Both the position numbers and the translations under genes were made by a program. From assembly GCA_903925445.1 (NCBI GenBank), contig CAIYFE010000282.1, positions 1 to 18,700 on the forward strand: DNA of 18,700 nt. Reading direction: 5' to 3'. This document shows, piece by piece, positions 1 through 7,721 of the stretch. Positions within the stretch are counted from its first letter, which is position 1; the number at the start of each line of letters is the position of its first letter. The notes under the pieces are model-generated. The model ran no database searches. It was not told where the DNA came from and worked only from the letters and a program-made list of their open reading frames with translations. The stretch comes from an uncultured Burkholderiales bacterium. Its GTDB lineage: Bacteria > Pseudomonadota > Gammaproteobacteria > Burkholderiales > Burkholderiaceae_C.

Positions 1-2070
1 GCATGCGATGGCTTGGGACACCAAGACTTTTTCGATCCCACGCGCGTGGTGGCTTTCCCTTCCCTGAGCTTGGGCAGCGGCGCGATCAAAGGCTGGGACA
101 GGCGCAATGCGCATTACTTCAACCTGCTCGAGAGCATTGCCAAACATTACGGTTTTGACATTGACACCGCTTTTGAAGACCTGAGCCCCCAAGTGCAACA
201 CGTGTTGCTGTATGGCTCGGGCGAGGAAGAGATCAAGTTCAACTACAGCTTGGACGCCAGCAGCAAAAAATTGAGCAAGAAGCATCCGTTTGAAGGCATC
301 TTGGTCAACATGGAACGCCGCTACCGCGAGACAGACTCTTCGGTGGTGCGAGAAGATTTGGCCCGCTACCGAGGCACTCGCGCTTGCACCAGCTGCGAAG
401 GCACGCGCTTGCGCCGCGAAGCACGCCATGTGCGCGTGGGCGAAGGGGCGCAAATGCGGGGCATTTACGAAATCAGCCACACCACCTTGGGCGAATGTTT
501 CCAATACTTCAACACCTTGCAACTGGTGGGCGCCAAAGCCGAAATCGCTGACAAAGTGGTGCGCGAAATTGCATCGCGTTTGAAGTTCCTCAACGACGTC
601 GGACTGAACTACTTAAGCCTGGACCGCAGCGCCGACACCTTGTCTGGCGGCGAGGCGCAGCGCATTCGCTTGGCCTCACAAATCGGCTCGGGCCTGACGG
701 GCGTGATGTATGTGCTGGACGAGCCCAGCATTGGTTTGCACCAGCGCGACAACGACCGATTGATCGACACGCTCAAACACTTGCGCAACATCGGCAACAG
801 CGTGATCGTGGTCGAACACGACGAAGACATGATCCGCGCCGCAGATTTTTGCGTTGACATGGGCCCAGGCGCTGGCGTACACGGCGGGCGCGTGATGGCG
901 CAAGGCACGCCCGCACAAATCGAAGCCAACCCCAACTCGCTGACCGGCAACTATTTGTCGCAAGCCTTGCGCATCGACGTGCCCAAGCAGCGCCTGGCCT
1001 TTTTGCCCGTTCCTGCCGACCAATTGGCCGCCCAACGCTTGGTGGACAAAACCGCCAGCGCGCACCAAGTCATTCGCATCGCGGGCGCGCGCGGCAACAA
1101 CCTGAAAAACGTGACGGTTGAAATTCCCGTGGGCTTGCTCACCTGCGTGACCGGCGTGTCGGGTTCGGGCAAATCGACGCTGGTCAATGACACGCTTTAC
1201 ACCGCAGCGGCGCACACCATTCACCGCGCCCACGATGAGCCCGCAGCGCACGACGACATCACAGGGCTGGACTACTTCGACAAAGTCATCAACGTGGACC
1301 AATCGCCCATTGGCCGCACGCCGCGCAGCAATCCAGCCACTTACACCGGCTTGTTCACGCCCATTCGCGAACTGCTGGCCGAAGTGCCTACCGCGCGCGA
1401 ACGCGGCTACGGCCCTGGACGCTTCAGCTTCAACGTGCCCGCCGGTTCAGGCGGTGGCCGCTGCGAAGCTTGCCAAGGCGACGGCATGGTCAAAGTTGAG
1501 ATGCACTTTTTGCCCGACGTGTACGTGCCTTGCGATGTTTGCCACGGCTTGCGCTACAACCGAGAAACCTTGGAGGTTTTGTACAAAGGCAAAAACATCG
1601 CGCAGATTTTGGATTTGACGGTGGAAGACGCTTTGCAGTTTTTCAGCGCCGTGCCCAACATCGCACGCAAGCTGCAAACCTTGATGGACGTGGGCTTGAG
1701 CTACATCCAACTGGGTCAATCTGCGACCACGCTATCGGGCGGCGAGGCGCAGCGCGTGAAGTTGGCGCTGGAGCTGAGCAAACGCGACACCGGTCGCACG
1801 CTCTACATCTTGGATGAACCCACCACGGGTCTGCACTTTGCCGACATCGCCTTGCTGCTCAAGGTGTTGCAACATTTGCGCGATGCGGGCAACACCATCG
1901 TCATCATCGAACACAACTTGGACGTGATCAAAACTGCCGATTGGCTCATCGACATGGGCCCCGAAGGCGGCTCTGGCGGGGGCACGGTGGTGGGAGTAGG
2001 CACGCCCGAGGCTTTGGCGGCCAATCCTGAGAGCTTCACGGGGCGGTATTTGAAGCGGTTATTGGCTTAA
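1..2070 (+). CDS. uvrA: UvrABC system protein A (excinuclease ABC subunit A), 5'-truncated by window edge
   Basis: UvrA is the damage-sensing ABC ATPase of nucleotide excision repair; it dimerises, scans DNA with UvrB and loads UvrB on lesions. The frame is open from base 1, so the start lies outside the window. The visible 689 residues begin in the first zinc-finger segment (ACDGLG) and align to about the last 70% of the roughly 940-residue family. Visible landmarks are ABC signature LSGGEAQR at nt 640-663 followed by VLDEPSIGLHQRD, Walker A GVSGSGKST at nt 1153-1179, a second zinc module C-x2-C-x19-C-x2-C (visible residues 488, 491, 511, 514), and the second LSGGEAQR at nt 1732-1755 followed by ILDEPTTGLH. 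A short Gly/Ser/Pro insert sits just before the second zinc module. The gene is convergent with pyrF, 32 bp away, and I see no hairpin terminator between them. Confidence 0.98.
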   Translation, partial: ACDGLGHQDFFDPTRVVAFPSLSLGSGAIKGWDRRNAHYFNLLESIAKHYGFDIDTAFEDLSPQVQHVLLYGSGEEEIKFNYSLDASSKKLSKKHPFEGILVNMERRYRETDSSVVREDLARYRGTRACTSCEGTRLRREARHVRVGEGAQMRGIYEISHTTLGECFQYFNTLQLVGAKAEIADKVVREIASRLKFLNDVGLNYLSLDRSADTLSGGEAQRIRLASQIGSGLTGVMYVLDEPSIGLHQRDNDRLIDTLKHLRNIGNSVIVVEHDEDMIRAADFCVDMGPGAGVHGGRVMAQGTPAQIEANPNSLTGNYLSQALRIDVPKQRLAFLPVPADQLAAQRLVDKTASAHQVIRIAGARGNNLKNVTVEIPVGLLTCVTGVSGSGKSTLVNDTLYTAAAHTIHRAHDEPAAHDDITGLDYFDKVINVDQSPIGRTPRSNPATYTGLFTPIRELLAEVPTARERGYGPGRFSFNVPAGSGGGRCEACQGDGMVKVEMHFLPDVYVPCDVCHGLRYNRETLEVLYKGKNIAQILDLTVEDALQFFSAVPNIARKLQTLMDVGLSYIQLGQSATTLSGGEAQRVKLALELSKRDTGRTLYILDEPTTGLHFADIALLLKVLQHLRDAGNTIVIIEHNLDVIKTADWLIDMGPEGGSGGGTVVGVGTPEALAANPESFTGRYLKRLLA

Positions 2071-2102
2071 CAGGTCATGGCTGGACTTGGCATGCAAGGG
2101 CA

Positions 2103-2942
2103 TCAAGCCCGCGCATCTTGCAAAGTCTGGCGTGTCTGCATCGCAACGCTGCGCGCGGCTTGCGCAAAATCATCGCCACTGGAGGCATACAAAATCGCGC
2201 GTGATGAGTTCACGATGATGGGGCCAGTGGTCGCGCCCTGAGCCACCCGCAAACCCGCTTTGACCGTGGCCACCGCGTCGCCGCCTTGTGCGCCCACGCC
2301 GGGTATGAGCAAAGGCACCGTGGGGGCGAGTTCGCGCACGCGTTCAATTTCTTTGGGGTAAGTTGCACCGACAACAAGACCCAATTGACCATTCAAATTC
2401 CAAGCGCCTTGCGCCAAACCCGCCACGTGTTCGTAGAGCAAAGGCTGACCGTCGATCGAGGCCAAACGTTGGTTTTGCAAGTCATCGCCGCCTGGGTTGG
2501 AGGTGCGGCAGAGCAAAAACGCGCCTTTGTCGTGGTATTTCAAGTAAGGCGCCACCGAGTCCCAACCCATGAAGGGCGACAGCGTGACCGCATCGGCGCC
2601 GTAGCGCTCGAAGGCTTCAATCGCATATTGCTCAGCGGTGGAGCCAATGTCGCCGCGTTTGGCATCCAAGATGATGGGCACATGCGGCGCAACTCGGCGC
2701 ATGTGCTCCATCAGGCGTTCCAGTTGGCCTTCGGCGCGATGGGCAGCGAAGTAGGCAATTTGAGGTTTGAAGGCCATCGCCAAATCCGCCGTGGCATCCA
2801 CGATGGCAGCACAAAAGTCGTAGATCTTGTTGGCATCGCCTTTGTAGCGCGTTGGAAACTTGGTGGGTTCGGGGTCTAAGCCCACGCACAGCATAGAAGC
2901 GTTTTGGCGCTCTGCGGCGCTGAGCATGTCAAGGAAGTTCAT
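2103..2942 (-). CDS. pyrF: Orotidine 5'-phosphate decarboxylase, group 2 (type II)
   Basis: The enzyme decarboxylates OMP to UMP, the last step of de novo pyrimidine synthesis, in the cytoplasm. The 279-residue protein starts MNFLDMLSAAERQ. It contains the catalytic motif LDAKRGDIG with the conserved Asp-Lys-x-x-Asp arrangement, the early substrate-binding stretch CVGLDPEP, and the phosphate-binding C-terminal region (LIPGVGAQGGD ... IIVNSSRAILYA). Its length and the GLDPEP/KRGDIGST pattern point to the group-2 (longer) family rather than the E. coli type. The frame stays open far upstream, but similarity begins at this ATG (2940-2942), and the upstream extension is low-complexity sequence that overlaps the divergent transporter gene. 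A -10-like TACAAT ends 6 nt before the ATG and no normal leader is visible. The gene ends 32 bp from uvrA, tail to tail. Confidence 0.96.
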   Translation of the reverse strand: MNFLDMLSAAERQNASMLCVGLDPEPTKFPTRYKGDANKIYDFCAAIVDATADLAMAFKPQIAYFAAHRAEGQLERLMEHMRRVAPHVPIILDAKRGDIGSTAEQYAIEAFERYGADAVTLSPFMGWDSVAPYLKYHDKGAFLLCRTSNPGGDDLQNQRLASIDGQPLLYEHVAGLAQGAWNLNGQLGLVVGATYPKEIERVRELAPTVPLLIPGVGAQGGDAVATVKAGLRVAQGATTGPIIVNSSRAILYASSGDDFAQAARSVAMQTRQTLQDARA

Positions 2943-2954
2943 CCCCGCATTGTA
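2942..2954 (-). promoter_or_regulatory. Candidate pyrF core promoter giving a leaderless mRNA
   Basis: On the minus strand TACAAT (2954-2949) is followed by six bases, GCGGGG, and then the pyrF ATG. With a usual -10 to +1 distance of 6-7 nt, transcription would begin at or next to the start codon. No good -35 box is seen at 16-18 bp spacing. The G-rich hexamer touches the ATG and is too close to act as a normal ribosome binding site. Confidence 0.4.
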
Positions 2955-3005
2955 AAAGTGCCGCCCACACGCAGGCGACAGAGCAAATCCCGCGCACCCG
3001 CTACC

Positions 3006-3908
3006 ATGCAAGGCATGTCTGCATTGCCCCAACTCACACGCCAACAACTCTGGACACTCATCACCCTGACCATGGTGTGGGGGTGGAACTGGCCGATCAT
3101 GAAATTGGGCATCACCAACTTTCCACCCCTGAGCTTTCGCAGCTTGTCCATGTTGGTGGGCTTGCCTTTGTTGGGACTGGCTTTGCGCGTGCTCAAAGTG
3201 CCTTTTGCCATTCCGCGTGCTTTTTGGCGCGAGCTGTTTGTTTTGGCTTTTTTCAACATGCTGATTTGGCACGTCATGGTGATTTTGGCCTTGCCCATGC
3301 TCTCCAGCGGACGTGCGGCCATCTTGGGCTACACCATGCCCATTTTTTCTGCCGTGTGGGGCGTGATGTGGTTTCAAGCACCGCTCAAAGCGCGGGCTTG
3401 GGGCGGCGTGGCGGCAGCGGCTTTGGGGGTGTTGCTGCTGCTGTGGAACGAACTTTCGCGCTTTGCTGGTCAACCCGTGGGCGTGTTGATGGTTTTATTT
3501 GCTGCTGCCACTTGGGCTTATGGCACCCAACGTTTGCGCCACACCCCCATGCCCGTGCCAACGCTGACGATTGCATTTTGGATGACCACCTTGACCACGG
3601 TGATGATGACCACTTTGGCGATTTGCTTTGAACAAGACCGCTGGCACATGCCGCAAGAAAGCACCTTGTGGGCCATTGCCTACAACGCCGTGGGCGTGTT
3701 TGCGTTTGCGCAGGCCGCCTGGCTCACGCTGGCTCGCAGCTTGCCGCCTGTGGCCTCTACGTTGAGTGTGATGTTCATTCCGGTGCTGGGTGTTTTCACC
3801 GGCGCCTGGTGGCTGGGTGAGGTGCTGCATTGGCAAGACTGGGCTGCCGTGGCACTCATGGTGGTGGCCATTGCCTCGGTGCTGTGGCCGGCCAAACAGC
3901 CCGATTAA
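3006..3908 (+). CDS. EamA/DMT-superfamily inner-membrane transporter (RhaT/YdcZ-like exporter)
   Basis: This is a predicted 10-helix permease of about 300 residues with two tandem EamA repeats, which is the usual length of the drug/metabolite transporter superfamily. Typical features are the N-terminal helix with TMVWGWNWPIMKLGI, the repeat-end pattern (LGYTMPIFSAVWGVM in repeat 1; PPVASTLSVMFIPVLGVFTGAWWLGE in repeat 2) and short charged loops. The substrate cannot be read from sequence; family members export amino acids, nucleotides or other metabolites. Starts at 3006 (MQGMSALP) and 3015 (MSALP) are both possible and neither has a clear Shine-Dalgarno. TACCAT lies 7 nt before the 3015 ATG, so that start could be leaderless. 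The gene is divergent from pyrF (63 bp between starts) and overlaps the stop codon of the converging udg gene in the sequence TTAA. Confidence 0.88.
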   Translation: MQGMSALPQLTRQQLWTLITLTMVWGWNWPIMKLGITNFPPLSFRSLSMLVGLPLLGLALRVLKVPFAIPRAFWRELFVLAFFNMLIWHVMVILALPMLSSGRAAILGYTMPIFSAVWGVMWFQAPLKARAWGGVAAAALGVLLLLWNELSRFAGQPVGVLMVLFAAATWAYGTQRLRHTPMPVPTLTIAFWMTTLTTVMMTTLAICFEQDRWHMPQESTLWAIAYNAVGVFAFAQAAWLTLARSLPPVASTLSVMFIPVLGVFTGAWWLGEVLHWQDWAAVALMVVAIASVLWPAKQPD

Positions 3909-4738
3909 GTCGCCGACAGGTGCGCCATCGCCAAGCACAAATCGGCCCAGACTTTGGCTTTTTCAGGCAAGTTGCGCATCACATACGCGGGGTGATACGT
4001 GACCACCACCGGCACTTGGTTGAAGCGATGCACTTGCCCGCGCAATTTGCCCAAAGGCAAGGTCTGCACATCGGGCACGCTGGCTTGCAGCAAAGCATTG
4101 GCGGCGAAGCGCCCCATGACCACAATCATCTTGGGTTGCAACAACTCAATTTGACGGTGCAAATAAGGCACGCACTGCGCCAGCTCTTCGGGATTGGGAT
4201 TGCGGTTGCCCGGCGTGCTGCACTTGAGCACTTGGGTGATGAAGACGCTGCCCTGACCGTTTTCGGGTTTTCGCGACAAGCCACAAGCGCGCAACATGTT
4301 GTCCAACAACTGTCCGGCTTCGCCCACAAATGGCTGGGCTTGCGCATCTTCGGCCGCACCGGGCACTTCACCCACCACCATCCAGTCGACGGGGGTCGGC
4401 TGTGTCACATCAGAGGCTGCGGTGCCAAACACGGTGTTTTTGCGGGTTTGGCACAAGCCACACGCATGGCATTGCGCCACGCTGGTTTGCAGCGTTTGCC
4501 AGTCCATGTCGCTCACGCCTTGCACCGCTTTGAGCTGGGTCATGACCGGCTCTAAAGCCTGCGCCGCGGTTGGTAGGGCGCGATCGATCGGCTTGGCAAG
4601 CGTGGTTGCTTGCGCATGCGCTGCTGCTGGCACATGGGCGGGGGTGGACTCCTCGGGCGCTGGCGCATCTGGCAACCACACGCGCACGCCCATCTCGGCC
4701 AGCATGGCGCGTTGACGGGGGTCGAGGTTCAGAGTCAT
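3905..4738 (-). CDS. Uracil-DNA glycosylase, family 4 (4Fe-4S), with N-terminal extension
   Basis: This is a base-excision repair enzyme that removes uracil from DNA. Motif A is GEVPGAAED (residues 123-131, consensus GEAPGxxED) followed by QPFVGEAGQLLD, and the C-terminal catalytic motif is HPAYVMR (249-255). Cluster cysteines are C90 and C93 (C-x2-C), C173 and C189; the 16-residue spacing of the last pair matches the [4Fe-4S] family-4 enzymes as I know them. Residues about 22-75 form an Ala/Pro/Thr-rich, probably disordered linker after a short N-terminal segment (DPRQRAMLAEMGVRVWLP), making the protein longer (277 aa) than the minimal ~200-residue thermophile enzymes. It is the third gene of the tsaB-rimI-udg operon, starting 10 bp after rimI. 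Its stop codon shares TTAA with the converging EamA gene. Confidence 0.94.
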   Translation of the reverse strand: MTLNLDPRQRAMLAEMGVRVWLPDAPAPEESTPAHVPAAAHAQATTLAKPIDRALPTAAQALEPVMTQLKAVQGVSDMDWQTLQTSVAQCHACGLCQTRKNTVFGTAASDVTQPTPVDWMVVGEVPGAAEDAQAQPFVGEAGQLLDNMLRACGLSRKPENGQGSVFITQVLKCSTPGNRNPNPEELAQCVPYLHRQIELLQPKMIVVMGRFAANALLQASVPDVQTLPLGKLRGQVHRFNQVPVVVTYHPAYVMRNLPEKAKVWADLCLAMAHLSAT

Positions 4739-4748
4739 GGATTGGGGC

Positions 4749-5213
4749 TCACAGTTTCAAAGACATGACCACCGCATCTTCGCGTTGGCCTGCGTGGGCG
4801 GGGTAGTAGTTTTTGCGCTCACCCACGCGACTGTAGCCGTAACGCGTGTAGACCTGAATGGCGCGTGCATTGCTTTTGCGCACCTCCAGCCAAATGCATT
4901 CGGCTTGTTGTGTTTGCGCCCAAAGACGCAGGGCATCCAGCATCAACACGGCCAAGCCTTGGCTCTGAAACTCGGGCGCCACGGTGATGTTGAGCAAATG
5001 CACTTCTTGCACGCCCTGCATGGCCACAAAGTAGCCCAGCAACGCCTGGCCTGACCACAAAGCGCGCAAGTGATAACCCGATTTGAGCGAGTCCGCAAAA
5101 TTGCCCCGCGTCCACGGATGCGAGTAAGCGCGCTGCTCAATGCGCACCACGTCGTTGAGCATGTCTTCATGCAACACCTCAAGGCGAACTTCGGGTTGGA
5201 GCACGGCGTTCAT
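4749..5213 (-). CDS. rimI: Ribosomal protein S18-alanine N-acetyltransferase (RimI-type GNAT)
   Basis: RimI transfers acetyl from acetyl-CoA to the N-terminal alanine of ribosomal protein bS18. The 154-residue protein has the GNAT fold order: an N-terminal region with RIEQRAYSHPWTRGNFADSL, which is characteristic of RimI, the beta4 strand LLNITVAPEFQSQGLA carrying the acetyl-CoA motif Q-x-x-G-x-A (residues 83-88), then IWLEVRKSNARAIQVYTRYGY, containing the region where RimI proteins hold their catalytic Glu and Tyr. The start ATG (5213-5211) overlaps the tsaB stop as ATGA, indicating translational coupling, and AAGG lies 6 nt before the start. Pairing of tsaB with rimI is common in bacteria, which supports the name over a generic GNAT. 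Confidence 0.94.
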   Translation of the reverse strand: MNAVLQPEVRLEVLHEDMLNDVVRIEQRAYSHPWTRGNFADSLKSGYHLRALWSGQALLGYFVAMQGVQEVHLLNITVAPEFQSQGLAVLMLDALRLWAQTQQAECIWLEVRKSNARAIQVYTRYGYSRVGERKNYYPAHAGQREDAVVMSLKL

Positions 5214-5941
5214 GCAAGACCTTGTTTGGCTTGCATCCGTTCTTGGGTGGTTTGCGCCACTTTGTCACGGATGTACAACGGCAAAGCCTGCTCTGGTGGC
5301 ACGGCTTGGCCTTGCTGCCAAGCGCCAATTGCCAAGCGGGTGAGCGCCGCCGCCGTGGGCCCAACCGAGAGCCGCTGCGCGGGAACATGGTTGGACCAAC
5401 GTCCTGCATAAACGTCCCACGCATTGCCTGCCGCCACGCTTTCAGCGCCCCAAGCCGAAGGCGGCGCGACATCTTGCGGGCTTTGCACCAGCGGCGCTTG
5501 CACTTCATGCCAAGCACCGTCGGCGTATTCATAAGCGGCGCTGTAGACCTGATCCATGCGCGCATCCAGCACAACCAACACGCGCACAGAGCTGGCTTGC
5601 AAGACAGCGCGCGCCTCTTCGGCCACCGCCAGCAACGTATCCAACGGCAAGACCGACACACCCGCGCCAAATGCCAAGCCTTGCGCCAGCGAACACGCCG
5701 TGCGCAAGCCCGTGAACGCGCCAGGTCCGCGTCCAAAAACCACCGCGTTCAGCTCGGAAAACTGCAAACCGGCTTGTTCCATCAAGGCCTGAATTTGCGG
5801 CAACGCCTGGGGCGACGATTGCGCCGCACCCGCGCCCGTGTGCGACCAAGTTTGATCACCCCGCGTGACGGCGAGCGACATGCTGTCGGTGCTGGTCTCG
5901 ATGGCGAGCCAGTGAAAAGCGGATGCATTGGACTTGGACAT
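5210..5941 (-). CDS. tsaB: tRNA threonylcarbamoyladenosine biosynthesis protein TsaB
   Basis: TsaB is the non-catalytic partner of TsaD that, with TsaE, transfers the threonylcarbamoyl group to A37 of ANN-decoding tRNAs. The 243-residue protein begins with the ASKHA-fold strand LAIETSTDSMSLAV (residues 12-25) and carries the family hallmark FGRGPGAFTGLR (69-80), followed by GLAFGAGVSVLPLDTLLAVA and VLVVLDARMDQVYSAAYE. The chosen ATG (5941-5939) places 11 residues before the first strand, as expected. The frame is open further upstream, but that stretch is antisense to dacB and lacks family similarity. The start codon lies inside a perfect inverted repeat shared with dacB. It is the first gene of tsaB-rimI-udg; tsaC, which makes the donor for this pathway, is at 9217-10269. 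Confidence 0.95.
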   Translation of the reverse strand: MSKSNASAFHWLAIETSTDSMSLAVTRGDQTWSHTGAGAAQSSPQALPQIQALMEQAGLQFSELNAVVFGRGPGAFTGLRTACSLAQGLAFGAGVSVLPLDTLLAVAEEARAVLQASSVRVLVVLDARMDQVYSAAYEYADGAWHEVQAPLVQSPQDVAPPSAWGAESVAAGNAWDVYAGRWSNHVPAQRLSVGPTAAALTRLAIGAWQQGQAVPPEQALPLYIRDKVAQTTQERMQAKQGLA

Positions 5942-5953
5942 GGCGCAATTATC
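5941..5953 (-). promoter_or_regulatory. Candidate tsaB -10 box (leaderless spacing, mirror image of dacB's)
   Basis: On the minus strand GATAAT (5953-5948) ends exactly 6 nt before the tsaB ATG (5941). It is the mirror copy of the dacB box because both lie in the inverted repeat. The nearest purine-rich stretch, GCGGGA, is too far upstream and overlaps the hexamer. No convincing -35 is seen. Confidence 0.4.
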
Positions 5954-5960
5954 CCGCTGA

Positions 5961-5973
5961 GATAATTGCGCCA
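5961..5973 (+). promoter_or_regulatory. Candidate dacB -10 box (leaderless spacing)
   Basis: GATAAT (5961-5966) ends exactly 6 nt before the dacB ATG at 5973. An in-frame TGA at 5958-5960 excludes an upstream start, and no Shine-Dalgarno is present. TTGGAC at 5934-5939 is a possible -35, but the 21-bp spacer is long. The promoter is inferred from pattern only. Confidence 0.42.
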
Positions 5974-7442
5974 TGCCTGCTCCATTTTTTGCGCGTTGTT
6001 GGGTCGTGGTTGGCTTGCTGCTCCCGTTGAGCTTTGCAGGTGCGCAAACCCACGCCAAACACAAGCCCCACGCGGCTTTGCCCGCGCCCGTGCATGCCAC
6101 AGGCGACGTGGGAGATCTGCCCCCAGCAGCACTGAACGCCTTACAACGCGCCAAAGTGCCTGCCGATGCGCTGCATGTGATGCTGTGGGAGGCCGGCAGC
6201 ACAGCCGCGCCACGTTTGAGCCACCAAGCACAAACCCCCATCAACCCCGCGTCACTCATGAAGCTGGTGACCACCAGCGCCGCACTGGATAGCTTGGGCG
6301 CCGCTTTCACGTGGCACACGCCTGTTTATGTGGATGGCCCCATCAAAGATGGTGTGTTGCAAGGCTCGGTCTACCTCAAAGGCAGCGGTGATCCGCAATT
6401 GGTCGTCGAGCGTTTGTGGCTGCTCATGCGTCGCTTGCAAGGCTTGGGCATTCAAAAAATCCAAGGCGACTTGGTGATAGACCGCAGCGCTTTTGACGTT
6501 GCGCCACGCGACGAAGCCAGCTTTGACGGCGAACCGCTGCGCCCCTACAACGCCGCGCCCGACGCGCTGTTGGTCAACTTCAAATCGCTGCTGGTGCATT
6601 TTTCGCCCGACCGCGCGGCCAACGTGGCGCATGTGCATCTGGAGCCGCCCATGTCGGGCGTGCAGTTCCCCGCCACCGTGGCGTTGAGCAACAGCGATTG
6701 CACCGACTACCGCAGCAGCCTCAAAGCCGATTGGACCCAGCCCACACGCATCTCTTTTGCGGGCAGTTTTCCCGCCAGTTGCGGCGACAAAATTTGGCCC
6801 ATCGCTTACAGCGCTTCGGGGCAATTTCTCAACCGCGCCTTGCTGGGCATGTGGCAGCAGTTGGGCGGCCAAATCAGCGGGCAAGTGCGCGAGGGCTTGG
6901 TGCCCAGCAACTCTAAGCCCGTGTTTGACGTCGAGTCTGCGCCGTTGTCGGACATCGTTCGCAGCATCAACAAATACAGCAACAACGTGATGGCGCAGCA
7001 AGTCTTTTTGAGCTTGAGCCAACAACAAAACGGCGTGGGCAGCTTTGCCGCATCCAACAAAGTGGTTCAGCAATGGTGGCGCGAGCGCGTGGGCAGCGAG
7101 CCGCCGGTGCTGGACAACGGCTCGGGTCTGAGCCGCGACGAGCGCATCAGCGCCAGTGGCTTGGCGCAGCTGCTGCAAACCATGTGGCGCTCGCCAAATA
7201 TGTCTGAACTCATGAGCTCGCTGCCCGTCACAGGCACCGACGGCACCTTAAAGCGCAGCAAAGCCCAAGCGGTGGCTCACCTCAAAACCGGAAGCCTGCG
7301 CGACGTGGCGGGCATTGCAGGCTATGTGGATGGCGCAAACGCAAAACGGTGGATACTTGTGGCCGTTCTCAACCATCCCAACGCCAACGCAGCGCGACCC
7401 GCGCTCGACGCTTTGATCGATTGGGCTGCACAACAGCCCTGA
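5973..7442 (+). CDS. dacB: D-alanyl-D-alanine carboxypeptidase/endopeptidase, PBP4 (DacB) type
   Basis: This is a class-C low-molecular-mass penicillin-binding protein that trims and cleaves peptidoglycan cross-bridges in the periplasm. The 489-residue precursor begins with a signal peptide (MPAPFFARCW then a VVVGLLLPLSFAGA core, probable cleavage after about residue 24). The three active-site motifs are in order: SLMK (S94-K97, acylated serine), SNN (336-338, within SINKYSNNVMAQQ) and KTG (438-440, within HLKTGSLRDVAG). The region between SxxK and SxN is about 240 residues, as expected for the PBP4 inserted domains. The C-terminus (YVDGANAKRWILVAVLNHP) is typical of the family, and the length is normal. 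The start codon lies in the inverted repeat shared with tsaB. A SemiSWEET gene follows after 15 bp, so the two are probably co-transcribed. Confidence 0.96.
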   Translation: MPAPFFARCWVVVGLLLPLSFAGAQTHAKHKPHAALPAPVHATGDVGDLPPAALNALQRAKVPADALHVMLWEAGSTAAPRLSHQAQTPINPASLMKLVTTSAALDSLGAAFTWHTPVYVDGPIKDGVLQGSVYLKGSGDPQLVVERLWLLMRRLQGLGIQKIQGDLVIDRSAFDVAPRDEASFDGEPLRPYNAAPDALLVNFKSLLVHFSPDRAANVAHVHLEPPMSGVQFPATVALSNSDCTDYRSSLKADWTQPTRISFAGSFPASCGDKIWPIAYSASGQFLNRALLGMWQQLGGQISGQVREGLVPSNSKPVFDVESAPLSDIVRSINKYSNNVMAQQVFLSLSQQQNGVGSFAASNKVVQQWWRERVGSEPPVLDNGSGLSRDERISASGLAQLLQTMWRSPNMSELMSSLPVTGTDGTLKRSKAQAVAHLKTGSLRDVAGIAGYVDGANAKRWILVAVLNHPNANAARPALDALIDWAAQQP

Positions 7443-7457
7443 AATACCTAATCACCC

Positions 7458-7721
7458 ATGCAATTGCCCGAACTCGTCGGCTACGCAGCCGCGTCGCTCA
7501 CCACCGCCAGCTTCATTCCCCAAGCTTGGCTCACCTTCAAAACCCGCGACGTCAGCGGCATTTCACTGGGCATGTACAGCGTGTTCACCGCAGGTATTGC
7601 GCTGTGGTTGGTCTACGGTTTGATGATCCAAGCGTGGCCGGTGGTGATTGCCAACGTGATCACCTTGGTGTTGGCCGCGAGTATTTTGGTGATGCGGTTG
7701 CGGTTTAAAACAGCAACTTAA
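7458..7721 (+). CDS. SemiSWEET-type small sugar transporter (PQ-loop/MtN3 family)
   Basis: This 87-residue membrane protein has three predicted helices, the basic half-unit of SWEET transporters; such proteins work as dimers that pass sugars down their gradient. The first helix holds the PQ motif (SFIPQAWLTFKTRDVSGISL, with Pro-Gln at residues 21-22), helix 2 reads MYSVFTAGIALWLVYGLM, and helix 3 is IANVITLVLAASILVM. The conserved loop pattern T-x-D-V-S-G-I-S after helix 1 is diagnostic. The substrate is unknown. No Shine-Dalgarno is visible in the 15 bp after dacB, so expression may rely on dacB translation or a leaderless start. The last 17 bp overlap the converging TauE/SafE gene. Confidence 0.9.
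   Translation: MQLPELVGYAAASLTTASFIPQAWLTFKTRDVSGISLGMYSVFTAGIALWLVYGLMIQAWPVVIANVITLVLAASILVMRLRFKTAT

Larger units (their letters stand above)
5939..5975. repeat. Perfect 15-bp inverted repeat carrying both divergent start codons (tsaB/dacB)
   Basis: The left arm CATGGCGCAATTATC (5939-5953) and the right arm GATAATTGCGCCATG (5961-5975) are exact reverse complements around a 7-bp centre (5954-5960). The outermost CAT and ATG are the start codons of tsaB (minus) and dacB (plus). The match stops exactly at the edges of the start codons. This is the only sequence between the two genes, so it must hold or overlap the expression signals of both. It could be an operator for a dimeric regulator, a symmetric promoter pair, or both. 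Confidence 0.9.

Noticed and set aside
2943..3473. N-terminal extension of pyrF by about 177 codons
   Set aside because: The frame is open, but the added sequence is low complexity, covers the divergent EamA gene, and family similarity begins at the ATG at 2942.
4580..4590. CGATCGATCG repeat inside udg
   Set aside because: It is a short palindromic repeat in a low-complexity linker coding region; likely chance.
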